The notes under the pieces were generated by a model. That model was given only the letters and a program-made list of their open reading frames with translations, was not told the origin of the DNA and did no database searches. Made by a program: the position numbers and the translations under genes. Shown in pieces: positions 35,738-44,110 of a stretch of 64,000 nucleotides of DNA (its first letter is position 1; every line of letters starts with the position of its first letter). This stretch comes from Pontimicrobium aquaticum (GTDB lineage Bacteria > Bacteroidota > Bacteroidia > Flavobacteriales > Flavobacteriaceae): assembly GCF_005047595.1 (NCBI RefSeq), contig NZ_SUPL01000001.1, positions 434,001-498,000 of the forward strand. Direction: 5' to 3'.

Positions 35738-37057
35738 CTAATTAATCACTTCAATTACATCACGTAATAAACCATTAAAATCCATTGGTTTTAATCCCAT
35801 GCGTACTACAACCAAATCTTTACTTGGGCACATATATACACGCTGCCCTTGATATCCATTAAAAGAAAATACATCTCTAGGCACATCAGGCAAAAAACCA
35901 CCAGCGTTTAGCCAAATTTGCGCACCATAACGTCCGTTAGACGAGTTGGTAGGCGTAACAGCATAATCATACCAGTCTTTTGTAAAAATTTGCGCTCCAT
36001 TCCAGTTACCCTGATGCAAATACAGCAATCCCAATTTTGCCCAATCTCTAGGACTTGCCCAACCATAACTAGAGCCTACATAGTTGCCTATCATATCAGC
36101 TTCAATTAACATGGAGTGCATTCCTATTTTATCAATTAAATCAGTGTACCAAAAATCTAAATACTCCTGATATGAATTGAACTGCTTACGCAAAATCCCT
36201 GATAATAAATTGGTAGTTCCAGAAGAATAATACCAACTTTCATTTGGTTTTCCAACTAAAGGTTCATCTGCTTGAGAACTCGTCATATCTTCTTCTTGAA
36301 AGAGCATTTTTGTAACATCGCTAATGGTTTCATAGTTTTCTTCCCACTCCAAACCTGAATTCATTTGCAATAAGTTGTTTATAGTAATCTTATTGCGCTC
36401 ATCATCTTTCCAAGCATCAATAGGTGCAGGTTGCATTACATCTATTTCACCATGGCTTTGCAAGACACCATAGATGGTACTGGTAATACTTTTGGTCATA
36501 GACCAACCTAAAATTCTGGAATCTTTATTAAATCCTTTAGCATATGTTTCTGCTATAATCTGGTCTTTATAAATTACCAAAAGTGCTCTGGTTTGTAGGC
36601 TGTCTTGAGAGTACGTATCAATAACACTCTGTAATTTTTTGTAATCTACATTAGCAAAAACTGTGTCTTTTTGTTCTAAGTTTCCATAAGGATATGGTAA
36701 CTCTATTTTAGTAAAATTACGCTTCGGTTTTATATTGTCAGGCGTATATTTATATCCATCTGGTATAAGTACACTTCCCAAGCCTTCTCTATAAATCGCT
36801 TTTCGTTTATTTAACCCAAACACCGATGCTGTAGCACTTTTTTCCTGCAAATCAATTTCATCTTTAGCAATGTTTATTGGAGAAAAGTTATTATCTGTAC
36901 TATCTGTAAACTGAAAACCTCTTTTAGCCGTAAATACTGAAGACGCCATACTTTTAGCCGAATAACCCGAAACAATATCTAGGCGTTCGTAATTTAAAAA
37001 TACCACAACAATAACAGCTGCTAACAATAGCAATAAAAACCACTTTAAATATTTCAT
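35738..37057 (-). CDS. Beta-lactamase-family serine hydrolase
   Basis: About 439 residues from the ATG at 37057, which gives a membrane anchor or signal (KYLKWFLLLLLAAVIVVVF); the 37084 start adds nine residues. The serine beta-lactamase/esterase motifs are SMTKS (SxxK nucleophile), YSSGT (Y-x-S/N region) and a later GYQGQRVYM. It belongs to the class C-like/DD-peptidase group rather than being a resistance enzyme. It lies opposite to the suf genes, between sufD and sufS, and splits that locus into two transcription units. Confidence 0.88.
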   Translation of the reverse strand: MKYLKWFLLLLLAAVIVVVFLNYERLDIVSGYSAKSMASSVFTAKRGFQFTDSTDNNFSPINIAKDEIDLQEKSATASVFGLNKRKAIYREGLGSVLIPDGYKYTPDNIKPKRNFTKIELPYPYGNLEQKDTVFANVDYKKLQSVIDTYSQDSLQTRALLVIYKDQIIAETYAKGFNKDSRILGWSMTKSITSTIYGVLQSHGEIDVMQPAPIDAWKDDERNKITINNLLQMNSGLEWEENYETISDVTKMLFQEEDMTSSQADEPLVGKPNESWYYSSGTTNLLSGILRKQFNSYQEYLDFWYTDLIDKIGMHSMLIEADMIGNYVGSSYGWASPRDWAKLGLLYLHQGNWNGAQIFTKDWYDYAVTPTNSSNGRYGAQIWLNAGGFLPDVPRDVFSFNGYQGQRVYMCPSKDLVVVRMGLKPMDFNGLLRDVIEVIN

Positions 37058-37180
37058 AAACGTATGATTTTTGAAGTTTTTCAAATATAAGAATTCAAGT
37101 AAATGTAATTTGCATAAATAATCTTTAAGTTCTTATCAACTTATTCAATGCCTTCATTTCTAAATGAAACTTAGTATTAC

Positions 37181-37188
37181 TACCTTTG
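37181..37188 (+). promoter_or_regulatory. Candidate -7 box upstream of sufS
   Basis: TACCTTTG fits TAnnTTTG and lies 19 bases before the sufS ATG. It supports a separate promoter for sufS after the inserted opposite-strand gene. The implied 5' UTR is very short. Confidence 0.5.
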
Positions 37189-37207
37189 TTTTTTGAAATT
37201 AAAAGCT

Positions 37208-38422
37208 ATGTTAGACGTTACAGTAATTAGAAAAGATTTTCCAATACTCTCTCGTAAAGTAAACGGGAAACCTTTGGTGTATTTAGACAATGCCGCAACG
37301 TCGCAAACACCACAACAAGTTATAGATGTTATTGTAAATTATTATAGTAATTATAATGCAAATATACATCGTGGTGTACACACCTTAAGTCAAGAAGCAA
37401 CCGATAAATACGAAGAAGCACGTAAAAAAATTCAAACGCATTTTAATGCTGAAAAAGCGCATGAAATTATTTTCACTTCAGGAACAACACACAGTATTAA
37501 CTTAGTGGCTAATGGCTTTGCTTCGTTGTTAAAAAGTGATGATGAAGTTATTGTTTCTGCCTTAGAGCATCATAGCAATATTGTGCCTTGGCAAATGCTT
37601 TGTGAAAAAACTGGAGCCACCTTAAAAGTGATTCCAATGAATGAGAAAGGTGAGTTAGTAATGAGCGACTATGCAAATTTGCTTTCCAACAAGACCAAAT
37701 TGGTGTTTGTAAATCATATCTCTAATGCGCTTGGTGTTATTAATCCGATAGAAGACATTATTGAGAAAGCACATAAAGTTGGAGCTGCTGTGTTGGTTGA
37801 TGGTGCACAAGCATGTCCTCATATAAAACCAAACGTTCAACAATTAGATGTTGATTTTTATGTCGCGTCTGCTCATAAAATGTGTGGTCCAACTGGTGTT
37901 GGTATGCTCTACGGAAAAGAAAAGTGGCTAAACAAATTACCTCCTTATCAAGGTGGTGGCGAGATGATTGCTGAAGTTACCTTCGAAAAAACAACATATG
38001 CCGATTTACCTCATAAGTTTGAAGCTGGAACACCAAATATTTGTGGTGGTATTGCCTTTGGAGCTGCTATAGATTATATGAATGCTATTGGTTTTGATAA
38101 CATAGCAACTTATGAAAATGAACTATTAGCTTATGCCACCAAAAAACTTTTAGATATTGAAGGATTACGAATTTATGGAAATTCAAAACATAAAACCTCT
38201 GTTATTTCTTTTAATATTGGCAATGTCCATCCTTACGATATTGGCTCTATAGTGGATAAATTAGGGGTTGCTGTTAGAACTGGACACCATTGTGCACAAC
38301 CAATTATGGATTTTTATAAAATCCCTGGCACAGTTCGTGCATCCTTTGCATTCTATAACACCTTCGAAGAAGTTGATGTGTTTGTAGATGCTGTAAAGAA
38401 AGCTTCCCAAATGTTAACTTAA
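37208..38422 (+). CDS. sufS: Cysteine desulfurase SufS
   Basis: PLP-dependent enzyme that supplies sulfur from cysteine for Fe-S assembly. 404 residues from the ATG at 37208 (MLDVTVIRKDFPILSRKVNG); the TTG at 37193 is not needed. Landmarks are YLDNAATSQTP, HRGVHTLS, the PLP Lys in VASAHKMCGPTG and the active-site Cys in RTGHHCAQPIMD. The HHCAQP loop is that of group II (SufS) enzymes. The sulfur acceptor sufE is encoded two genes downstream. Confidence 0.96.
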   Translation: MLDVTVIRKDFPILSRKVNGKPLVYLDNAATSQTPQQVIDVIVNYYSNYNANIHRGVHTLSQEATDKYEEARKKIQTHFNAEKAHEIIFTSGTTHSINLVANGFASLLKSDDEVIVSALEHHSNIVPWQMLCEKTGATLKVIPMNEKGELVMSDYANLLSNKTKLVFVNHISNALGVINPIEDIIEKAHKVGAAVLVDGAQACPHIKPNVQQLDVDFYVASAHKMCGPTGVGMLYGKEKWLNKLPPYQGGGEMIAEVTFEKTTYADLPHKFEAGTPNICGGIAFGAAIDYMNAIGFDNIATYENELLAYATKKLLDIEGLRIYGNSKHKTSVISFNIGNVHPYDIGSIVDKLGVAVRTGHHCAQPIMDFYKIPGTVRASFAFYNTFEEVDVFVDAVKKASQMLT

Positions 38423-38470
38423 AAGCTGGGGGCATTATTTTTTGTGTATTAAAATTATAATCCATTAATT

Positions 38471-38929
38471 ATGAAATCATTAATCATATTACTCTCTTTA
38501 ATTTTTATACCAAAACAATGCAATACTGTGTCTTCAAATTATACTGAATTACAAAAACGTCAAGAAACTATTACTATAACATATCAGGCTGTTTCAAGAG
38601 GATTTTTTGAGGAAATTTCTATTTCTAGTGATTCCATAACTATTTCTAATAATATTAATAGAAAAAACGTTAAAACTTATAACAGTTCTATTGAAGATTG
38701 GAATACATGCTTAGAATTATTATCTAAAATTAAGATTAATGGTTTATCTATATTAAAAGCTCCAACTACCTTTAGATATGCCGATGGTGCAGCTCATGCC
38801 ACTTTAATCATAAAAGACGGAGATAAGGAAATTAGGTCGAGTGAATTTGATCATGGACATCCACCTCAAGAAATAAAAGAACTTGTTGAAAAGCTTCAAT
38901 CCTTTAAAAAACTAAGCTCAAAACAATAA
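38471..38929 (+). CDS. Small exported protein of unknown function between sufS and sufE
   Basis: 152 residues starting with a hydrophobic signal, MKSLIILLSLIFIPKQC, which may be a lipobox. The rest is a small mixed fold (ETITITYQAVSRGFFEEISI, GLSILKAPTTFRYADGAAHA, KEIRSSEFDHGHPPQEIKEL). I do not recognise a family. It lies 48 bases after sufS and 33 bases before sufE, so it is expressed with Fe-S genes, but its role there is unknown. Confidence 0.65.
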   Translation: MKSLIILLSLIFIPKQCNTVSSNYTELQKRQETITITYQAVSRGFFEEISISSDSITISNNINRKNVKTYNSSIEDWNTCLELLSKIKINGLSILKAPTTFRYADGAAHATLIIKDGDKEIRSSEFDHGHPPQEIKELVEKLQSFKKLSSKQ

Positions 38930-38962
38930 GGAATTGTATTTTTGCATAAAATAAAAACAACT

Positions 38963-39385
38963 GTGACTATTAAAGACATACAAAACGATATTATAGAGGA
39001 GTTCTCAATGTTTGACGACTGGATGCAACGTTATGAATATATGATAGAACTTGGTAAATCTTTACCTCTTATTGACGACCAGTATAAAACCGATGAGAAT
39101 ATCATTAAAGGTTGTCAAAGTAAAGTTTGGGTTCATGCCGAAATGAAAGACGATAAGGTTGTGTTTACAGCAGATAGTGATGCTATTATTACTAAAGGTA
39201 TTATTGCCATTTTAATACGAGTATTTTCTAACCAAACACCAAAAGCTATCATTGAAGCAGATACAGGTTTTATAGATGACATAGGACTTAAAGAGCATTT
39301 ATCTCCTACCAGAGCAAATGGTTTAGTAAGTATGATAAAACAAATAAAAATGTATGCCATAGCATACCAAACACAATTAAATTAG
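38963..39385 (+). CDS. sufE: SufE-family cysteine desulfuration protein
   Basis: Accepts persulfide sulfur from SufS and stimulates it. 140 residues if the GTG at 38963 is used, giving MTIKDIQNDIIEEFSMFDDW, which matches the usual N-terminus; the TTG at 38942 would add seven residues. The active-site Cys is in DENIIKGCQSKVWVHAEMKD. The C-terminus SPTRANGLVSMIKQIK is typical. It is followed by the sufT-like gene after 49 bases. Confidence 0.93.
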   Translation: MTIKDIQNDIIEEFSMFDDWMQRYEYMIELGKSLPLIDDQYKTDENIIKGCQSKVWVHAEMKDDKVVFTADSDAIITKGIIAILIRVFSNQTPKAIIEADTGFIDDIGLKEHLSPTRANGLVSMIKQIKMYAIAYQTQLN

Positions 39386-39434
39386 TTGATTTGTTTCAGC
39401 GTATAAACAAATAACGAATAAAAAGCTTTTAAAA

Positions 39435-39761
39435 ATGAGTACAACACAAATAGATGTAAACGCCTTAGGCGAAAAAATAGTACGTGTTATTAAAACCATA
39501 TTCGACCCAGAAATTCCTGTAGATATTTACGAATTAGGGTTGATATATGATGTTTTTGTAAATGAAGACTATGAAGTAAAAATCTTAATGACCTTAACAA
39601 CACCAAATTGTCCCGTAGCTGAAACGCTACCAATGGAAGTTGAAGAAAAAGTAAAGTCTATTAACGAAGTGAAAAGTGCAGAAGTTGAAATTACTTTCGA
39701 TCCACCTTGGAGTCAAGACTTAATGAGTGAAGAAGCCAAATTAGAATTAGGAATGCTTTGA
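39435..39761 (+). CDS. sufT: SufT/MIP18-family Fe-S maturation protein (DUF59)
   Basis: 108 residues with the DUF59 signature: IKTIFDPEIPVDIYELGLIY, TTPNCPVAETLPMEVEEKVK and VEITFDPPWSQDLMSEEAK. The conserved Cys in PNC is present. Members help maturation of Fe-S proteins. It is the usual last assembly gene in flavobacterial suf loci. The sufT name follows this context. Confidence 0.9.
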   Translation: MSTTQIDVNALGEKIVRVIKTIFDPEIPVDIYELGLIYDVFVNEDYEVKILMTLTTPNCPVAETLPMEVEEKVKSINEVKSAEVEITFDPPWSQDLMSEEAKLELGML

Positions 39762-39895
39762 TTTAGTTAGCAGTATCCTGTCACAGTATTCAGTAATTAA
39801 TTATATATAACTAAATATTACCTTGAGCATTACTAAAATGAAAATATATTTTCATTGATAGTACATAACGAGGTTAACGAAAGGTCTTTTATTAA

Positions 39896-40414
39896 ATGTC
39901 AGACGAAATCATAAATCGCGTAGCAAATAGCAAACTTGTTACTATTGATCTTGAGGATTATTATCCTAAAGGCGAACGTATCTTATTTGATATTAAAGAT
40001 TGGTTACTAGAAGGCTTAGTACTTCGTGAAAAAGAGTTTAGACAAAAAGCTTTAGAACATAACTGGGAGCTGTATAACAATTGCTTCGTTGCGTTAAATT
40101 GTTCAACCGATGCTATTATTCCTGCTTGGGCTTATATGCTGTTAGCAACCTATTTAGAGCCTTATGCCTCTAAAACTGTTATTGGAGATTTAACGTTATT
40201 AGAAACATCTATTTACCAAGATATTATTTCTAACATAGACGTTTCAGAATTTATAGACAAGCCTATTATTATTAAAGGATGCTCTAATAAGCCAATTCCA
40301 GACAATGCCTATATCCAATTAACAGCAAAACTAAAACCTATTGCAAAGTCTATCATGTATGGTGAAGCATGCTCTTCTGTACCGCTTTATAAAAAACCTA
40401 AAGCCAGTAGCTAG
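39896..40414 (+). CDS. DUF2480-family protein
   Basis: 172 residues, cytosolic, starting MSDEIINRVANSKLVTIDLE. The motifs LVLREKEFRQKAL, NCFVALNCSTDAIIPAWAYM and VIIKGCSNKPIPDNAYIQLT mark DUF2480, a Bacteroidota family of unknown function that often follows the suf genes. Two conserved Cys sites (LNCSTDA, IKGCSN) could relate to Fe-S or thiol chemistry, which is only inferred from context. Confidence 0.85.
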   Translation: MSDEIINRVANSKLVTIDLEDYYPKGERILFDIKDWLLEGLVLREKEFRQKALEHNWELYNNCFVALNCSTDAIIPAWAYMLLATYLEPYASKTVIGDLTLLETSIYQDIISNIDVSEFIDKPIIIKGCSNKPIPDNAYIQLTAKLKPIAKSIMYGEACSSVPLYKKPKASS

Positions 40415-40488
40415 TGTGATCCCATTATCTATTTAGTGTCTTACAAGAACCTAAATAGGGTAATTTTTAGCAACATTTAATTAAGTTA

Positions 40489-40496
40489 TATATTTG
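40489..40496 (+). promoter_or_regulatory. Candidate -7 box for the DUF3078 gene
   Basis: TATATTTG matches TAnnTTTG and lies 27 bases before the ATG of the DUF3078 gene, suggesting that gene has its own promoter. Confidence 0.5.
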
Positions 40497-40523
40497 CCAA
40501 CATTTTTATAAAAAATTAAAATT

Positions 40524-41369
40524 ATGAGAAAATTATTATTAGCAATAACAATTGTTTTTGGAATGACCTCGTTACATGCCCAAGAGGCTGACGAAACTCC
40601 AAAAGATGGATGGACTAAAACAGGAACTATTTCATTTTTATTAAACCAATCATCATTCGATAATTGGGTAGCTGGAGGACAAAGTAATTTATCAGGAACC
40701 TTAGGTTTAAACTACGACTTTAACCTATTAAAAGGTGATTGGACTTGGGATAACAAATTAATTGCAGCTTTTGGAATTACTAAAATAAAAGGTGAAGATG
40801 CTCAAAAATCTGATGATAGATTAGAGTGGAATTCTTTATTAGGAAAAAAAGCATCTGGATATTGGTATTATTCAGCGTTTTTTAATTTTAAAACACAATT
40901 TGCAGACGATTTGGATAGCGATACAGATGGTCCAACAAAATTCTTATCTCCAGCCTATTTACAGTTTGGTCCAGGGATGTTATGGAAAAAAAGCGATAAT
41001 CTTAAAGTAAATATTGCTCCTGCAACGTCTAAACTAGTTATAGTTGATAAAGATTTAACCCTCCCTAACGAAGCGTATTTTGGTGTAGAAGAAGGTAAAA
41101 GCACGCGTTTTGAATTTGGTGCTGCTTTAGGTGCTTATTACAAAGTTAACTTAATGGAAAACGTATCAATGGAAAACATTTTAAACTTATACTCTAACTA
41201 CTTAGAAGACCCTCAAAATGTGGACCTAGATTACACCATGAATTTAGTAATGACTATTAATAAATACCTTTCGGCTAACTTAGCATTCCAAACTATTTAT
41301 GACGACAATGCTTTTGAAGGCTTTCAAACTAGACAAGTGTTTGGGTTAGGGATTAATTACGGGTTTTAA
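40524..41369 (+). CDS. DUF3078 outer-membrane-type protein
   Basis: 281 residues with a signal peptide ending MTSLHAQ. The mature part has a repeated amphipathic strand pattern (WTKTGTISFLLNQSSFDNWV, GGQSNLSGTLGLNYDFNLL, FQTRQVFGLGINYGF at the end) and ends with an aromatic residue, as in beta-barrel outer-membrane proteins. The start of the mature domain is the DUF3078 signature. Role unknown. A bidirectional terminator follows. Confidence 0.85.
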   Translation: MRKLLLAITIVFGMTSLHAQEADETPKDGWTKTGTISFLLNQSSFDNWVAGGQSNLSGTLGLNYDFNLLKGDWTWDNKLIAAFGITKIKGEDAQKSDDRLEWNSLLGKKASGYWYYSAFFNFKTQFADDLDSDTDGPTKFLSPAYLQFGPGMLWKKSDNLKVNIAPATSKLVIVDKDLTLPNEAYFGVEEGKSTRFEFGAALGAYYKVNLMENVSMENILNLYSNYLEDPQNVDLDYTMNLVMTINKYLSANLAFQTIYDDNAFEGFQTRQVFGLGINYGF

Positions 41370-41388
41370 AACACACCCTTATAACAAT

Positions 41389-41416
41389 AAAAAAGCACCT
41401 ATTAGGTGCTTTTTTT
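41389..41416. terminator. Bidirectional rho-independent terminator
   Basis: AAAAGCACCTA-TT-AGGTGCTTTTTTT hairpin between the convergent DUF3078 gene and hflX. Its T tract overlaps the hflX stop codon. Confidence 0.85.
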
Positions 41417-42629
41417 ATACGTCATGCTCATCATAATCTGGATACAAAAACTCATTATACGGAAAACGCGTGACATGAATTTTTCTAACCTCATCATACA
41501 CACGTTTTCTAAATTCTTCTAAATTCTCTTTGTTTAATGCCGAAATAAATAAGGCGTTATCACCTATTTTAGACATCCACGTGTTTTTCCATTCTTCTAA
41601 TGAATAGTGTGCTGTGGTTCTTTCAGCAATTAAATCGGTATCATCAAAAGGTTCAGGTTTATAAGCATCAATTTTATTAAACACCATAATGGTTGCTTTA
41701 TCGGCACTATCTATTTCACCTAAAATCTGGTTTACCGAAGCAATATGCTCTTCAAAATTTGGATGAGAAATATCTACTACATGCAGTAACAAATCCGCCT
41801 CTCTTACTTCATCAAGTGTGCTCTTAAACGATTCAACCAACTGCGTAGGTAACTTTCTAATAAACCCAACAGTATCGCTCATTAAAAACGGTAAGTTTTT
41901 AATCACTACTTTTCTAACTGTAGTGTCCAAAGTTGCAAACAGTTTGTTTTCGGCAAACACTTGCGATTTACTAATGGTATTCATTAAGGTTGACTTTCCT
42001 ACATTGGTATAACCAACCAAAGCTACGCGTACCAACTTTCCTCTGTTACCTCGTTGCACAGCCATTTGTCTGTCAATTTTCTTGATTTTAGCTTTAAGCA
42101 GTGCTATTTTATCACGTACAATACGTCTATCAGTTTCAATTTCGGTTTCACCAGGACCACGCATTCCAATACCACCTTTTTGTCTTTCAAGGTGTGTCCA
42201 CATACCTTTTAAACGCGGCAATAAATATTCACATTGTGCCAATTCTACTTGTGTACGCGCATAACTGGTTTGCGCACGTTGTGCAAAAATATCTAGGATT
42301 AAGTTGGTTCTATCCAATACTTTGCAATTAAGTATTTTACTGATATTTCGTTCTTGTGCTGGCGATAATTCATCATCAAAAATAGCTGTACCAACCTCAT
42401 GTTCTTCTATATAACGTCGCACATCATCCATCTTCCCTGATCCAATAAATGTTTTTGGATTAGGCATGTCCATTTTTTGAGTAAAGCGTTTTAAAACCTC
42501 TCCTCCTGCAGTATAAGTTAAAAACTCTAACTCATCTAAATATTCTTTAGATTGTTCTTCGTTTTGGTCTTTGGATATAATCCCAATTAAAACCGCTTTT
42601 TCTAATGCTATGTCTTTCTTTTCTATCAT
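41415..42629 (-). CDS. hflX: GTPase HflX
   Basis: Ribosome-associated GTPase linked to ribosome splitting under stress. 404 residues from the ATG at 42629 (MIEKKDIALEKAVLIGIISK); the 42665 start adds twelve. The N-terminal HflX domain contains FIGSGKMDDVRRYIEE and the glycine-rich linker GGIGMRGPGETEIETDRR. The G domain has GYTNVGKST (G1), SDTVGFIRKLPTQLVESF (G3 and switch) and VFNKIDAY (G4). It converges on the DUF3078 gene. Confidence 0.95.
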   Translation of the reverse strand: MIEKKDIALEKAVLIGIISKDQNEEQSKEYLDELEFLTYTAGGEVLKRFTQKMDMPNPKTFIGSGKMDDVRRYIEEHEVGTAIFDDELSPAQERNISKILNCKVLDRTNLILDIFAQRAQTSYARTQVELAQCEYLLPRLKGMWTHLERQKGGIGMRGPGETEIETDRRIVRDKIALLKAKIKKIDRQMAVQRGNRGKLVRVALVGYTNVGKSTLMNTISKSQVFAENKLFATLDTTVRKVVIKNLPFLMSDTVGFIRKLPTQLVESFKSTLDEVREADLLLHVVDISHPNFEEHIASVNQILGEIDSADKATIMVFNKIDAYKPEPFDDTDLIAERTTAHYSLEEWKNTWMSKIGDNALFISALNKENLEEFRKRVYDEVRKIHVTRFPYNEFLYPDYDEHDV

Positions 42630-42720
42630 AAATAAGGATGCAAATGTACAAATTGAATTGCACATTATAATTGTGCTTAGGCTAATAAGATTTTAGTATT
42701 TTAGTCACTTATACCAACTT

Positions 42721-43665
42721 ATGGATACAAATTATCATACTATTGCGTTTTACAATCTTGAGAATTTATTCGATACGTTTGATGACAAGTTTACTTATGA
42801 TGATGATTTTTTGCCAAATTCCAAAAAAAGGTGGACAGAAAAACGCTATCGCAAAAAAGTTAGGAAACTAGGGTATGCCATATCGCATATTGGTGTAAAA
42901 GCCTCTAAAAAAATTCCAGCAATTATAGGCTTAGCAGAAGTTGAAAACAAATTGGTGATTGATGATTTGTTAAACTCTAAGTTTTTAAAAAACACTTCGT
43001 ATAATTATGTGCATTACGACTCTCCCGACGAACGCGGAATAGATGTCGCTATGCTATACGACACTAGTATTTTTGAGGTTATAAACTCCGAAGTATTCCC
43101 TTTAGATCTATTTGATGAAGACGGAAGTAGAGATTACACTCGAGATATTTTAATGGTTGAAGGCAAATTAAATGGAGAACATATATTCTTTATTGTAAAT
43201 CATTGGCCTTCAAGACGAGAAGGTGTTGAAGAAAGTGAACCAGCACGCTTGTTGGCATCATCAAAGGTTTTAAAAATTATGAATAAAATTAAGTCTGAAA
43301 TACAAAGTGCCAAAATCATTATTATGGGCGATTTTAATGATGGCCCTTTCAACAAAAGTATCAAGCAACTGGTTCATGCTGAAGATTTATTTAACCCAAT
43401 GGAAGAGCTTAAATCGTTTTTTAGAGGAAGTTTAAGTCACCGACGACAATGGAATTTATTTGACCAAATATTGTTTACCACCAACTTTTTTGAATATTAA
43501 AAAGGAGCCCATGGATTTTCAAAAGCCGATATTTTTGATCGTGACTTTTTAAGACAGTATAAAGGAAAATATAGAGGCAACCCTTTTAGGACTTTTGTAG
43601 GCAGAAGGTACAAAGGTGGTTATAGCGACCATTTTCCTGTGTATATTCACTTAAAACAAGCTTAA
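42721..43665 (+). pseudogene. Endonuclease/exonuclease/phosphatase-family gene interrupted by an in-frame stop
   Basis: The open frame starts MDTNYHTIAFYNLENLFDTF and reads to FDQILFTTNFFEY, where a TAA occurs at 43498-43500. The same frame continues KGAHGFSKADIFDRDFLRQY to RRYKGGYSDHFPVYIHLKQA and a stop at 43663-43665. The paralogue at 48489-49535 aligns straight across the stop. The catalytic SDHFPV segment lies after it, so the truncated 259-residue form would lack an active-site residue. Other EEP motifs (FYNLENLFD, VENK, NHWPSR, MGDFND) are present. No signal peptide. It is either a recent pseudogene, a sequencing error, or stop read-through. Its end overlaps the next gene by four bases. 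Confidence 0.8.
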
Positions 43666-44039
43666 TACTTATTTAAAAGCATGATAGCGATTGCTATGCA
43701 ACCAAATGGGAGCAACCAAAGCACCCAAATATTATAAGCTTTGAATTTCTTTTTATTGGATTTTGCGGTTAATACGTGTCGTCGTCTTCCTGTATAAGTC
43801 ATCCAATTTTTAAAATAGATAATTATTATTGCTATTACAAAAAGCGTCCAAGCATTTGAAGACGACATGGTATTGACTTTCATTTGATTAAAAAACTCCG
43901 AAAAGAACACCCCTAAAAGCAATAATAATGCACCTTGCAACAACGATATGTAAAACACGGTAAAAGTATTGGCTTTTCTTTTTAATCTAGGTTTGTAATG
44001 GTTAAAAATGCTCAGGGCAAATTGGTCGAAAATTGTCAT
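43662..44039 (-). CDS. Small integral membrane protein of unknown function
   Basis: 125 residues with three hydrophobic segments (YISLLQGALLLLLGVFFSEF, WTLFVIAIIIIYFKNWMTYT, IWVLWLLPFGCIAIAIMLLN) separated by basic stretches. I do not recognise a family. It converges on the interrupted nuclease gene with a four-base overlap, and a terminator lies upstream at 44056-44082. Confidence 0.7.
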   Translation of the reverse strand: MTIFDQFALSIFNHYKPRLKRKANTFTVFYISLLQGALLLLLGVFFSEFFNQMKVNTMSSSNAWTLFVIAIIIIYFKNWMTYTGRRRHVLTAKSNKKKFKAYNIWVLWLLPFGCIAIAIMLLNKY

Positions 44040-44055
44040 TTACTGCTAATTAAAT

Positions 44056-44082
44056 AATAAAGCCACATATTGTGTTTATGTG
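44056..44082 (-). terminator. Rho-independent terminator after the DUF5689 gene
   Basis: AAAGCCACATA and TATGTGGCTTT arms around a 5-base loop, flanked by A and T tracts. It lies just after the DUF5689 protein stop on the minus strand. Confidence 0.85.
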
Positions 44083-44110
44083 GCTTTATTTTTAGTTTTT
44101 AATATAAATA

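Noticed and set aside
35738-37057. Antibiotic-resistance beta-lactamase
   Set aside because: The SMTKS motif fits class C-like/DD-peptidase esterases common in Bacteroidota; nothing indicates a resistance determinant.
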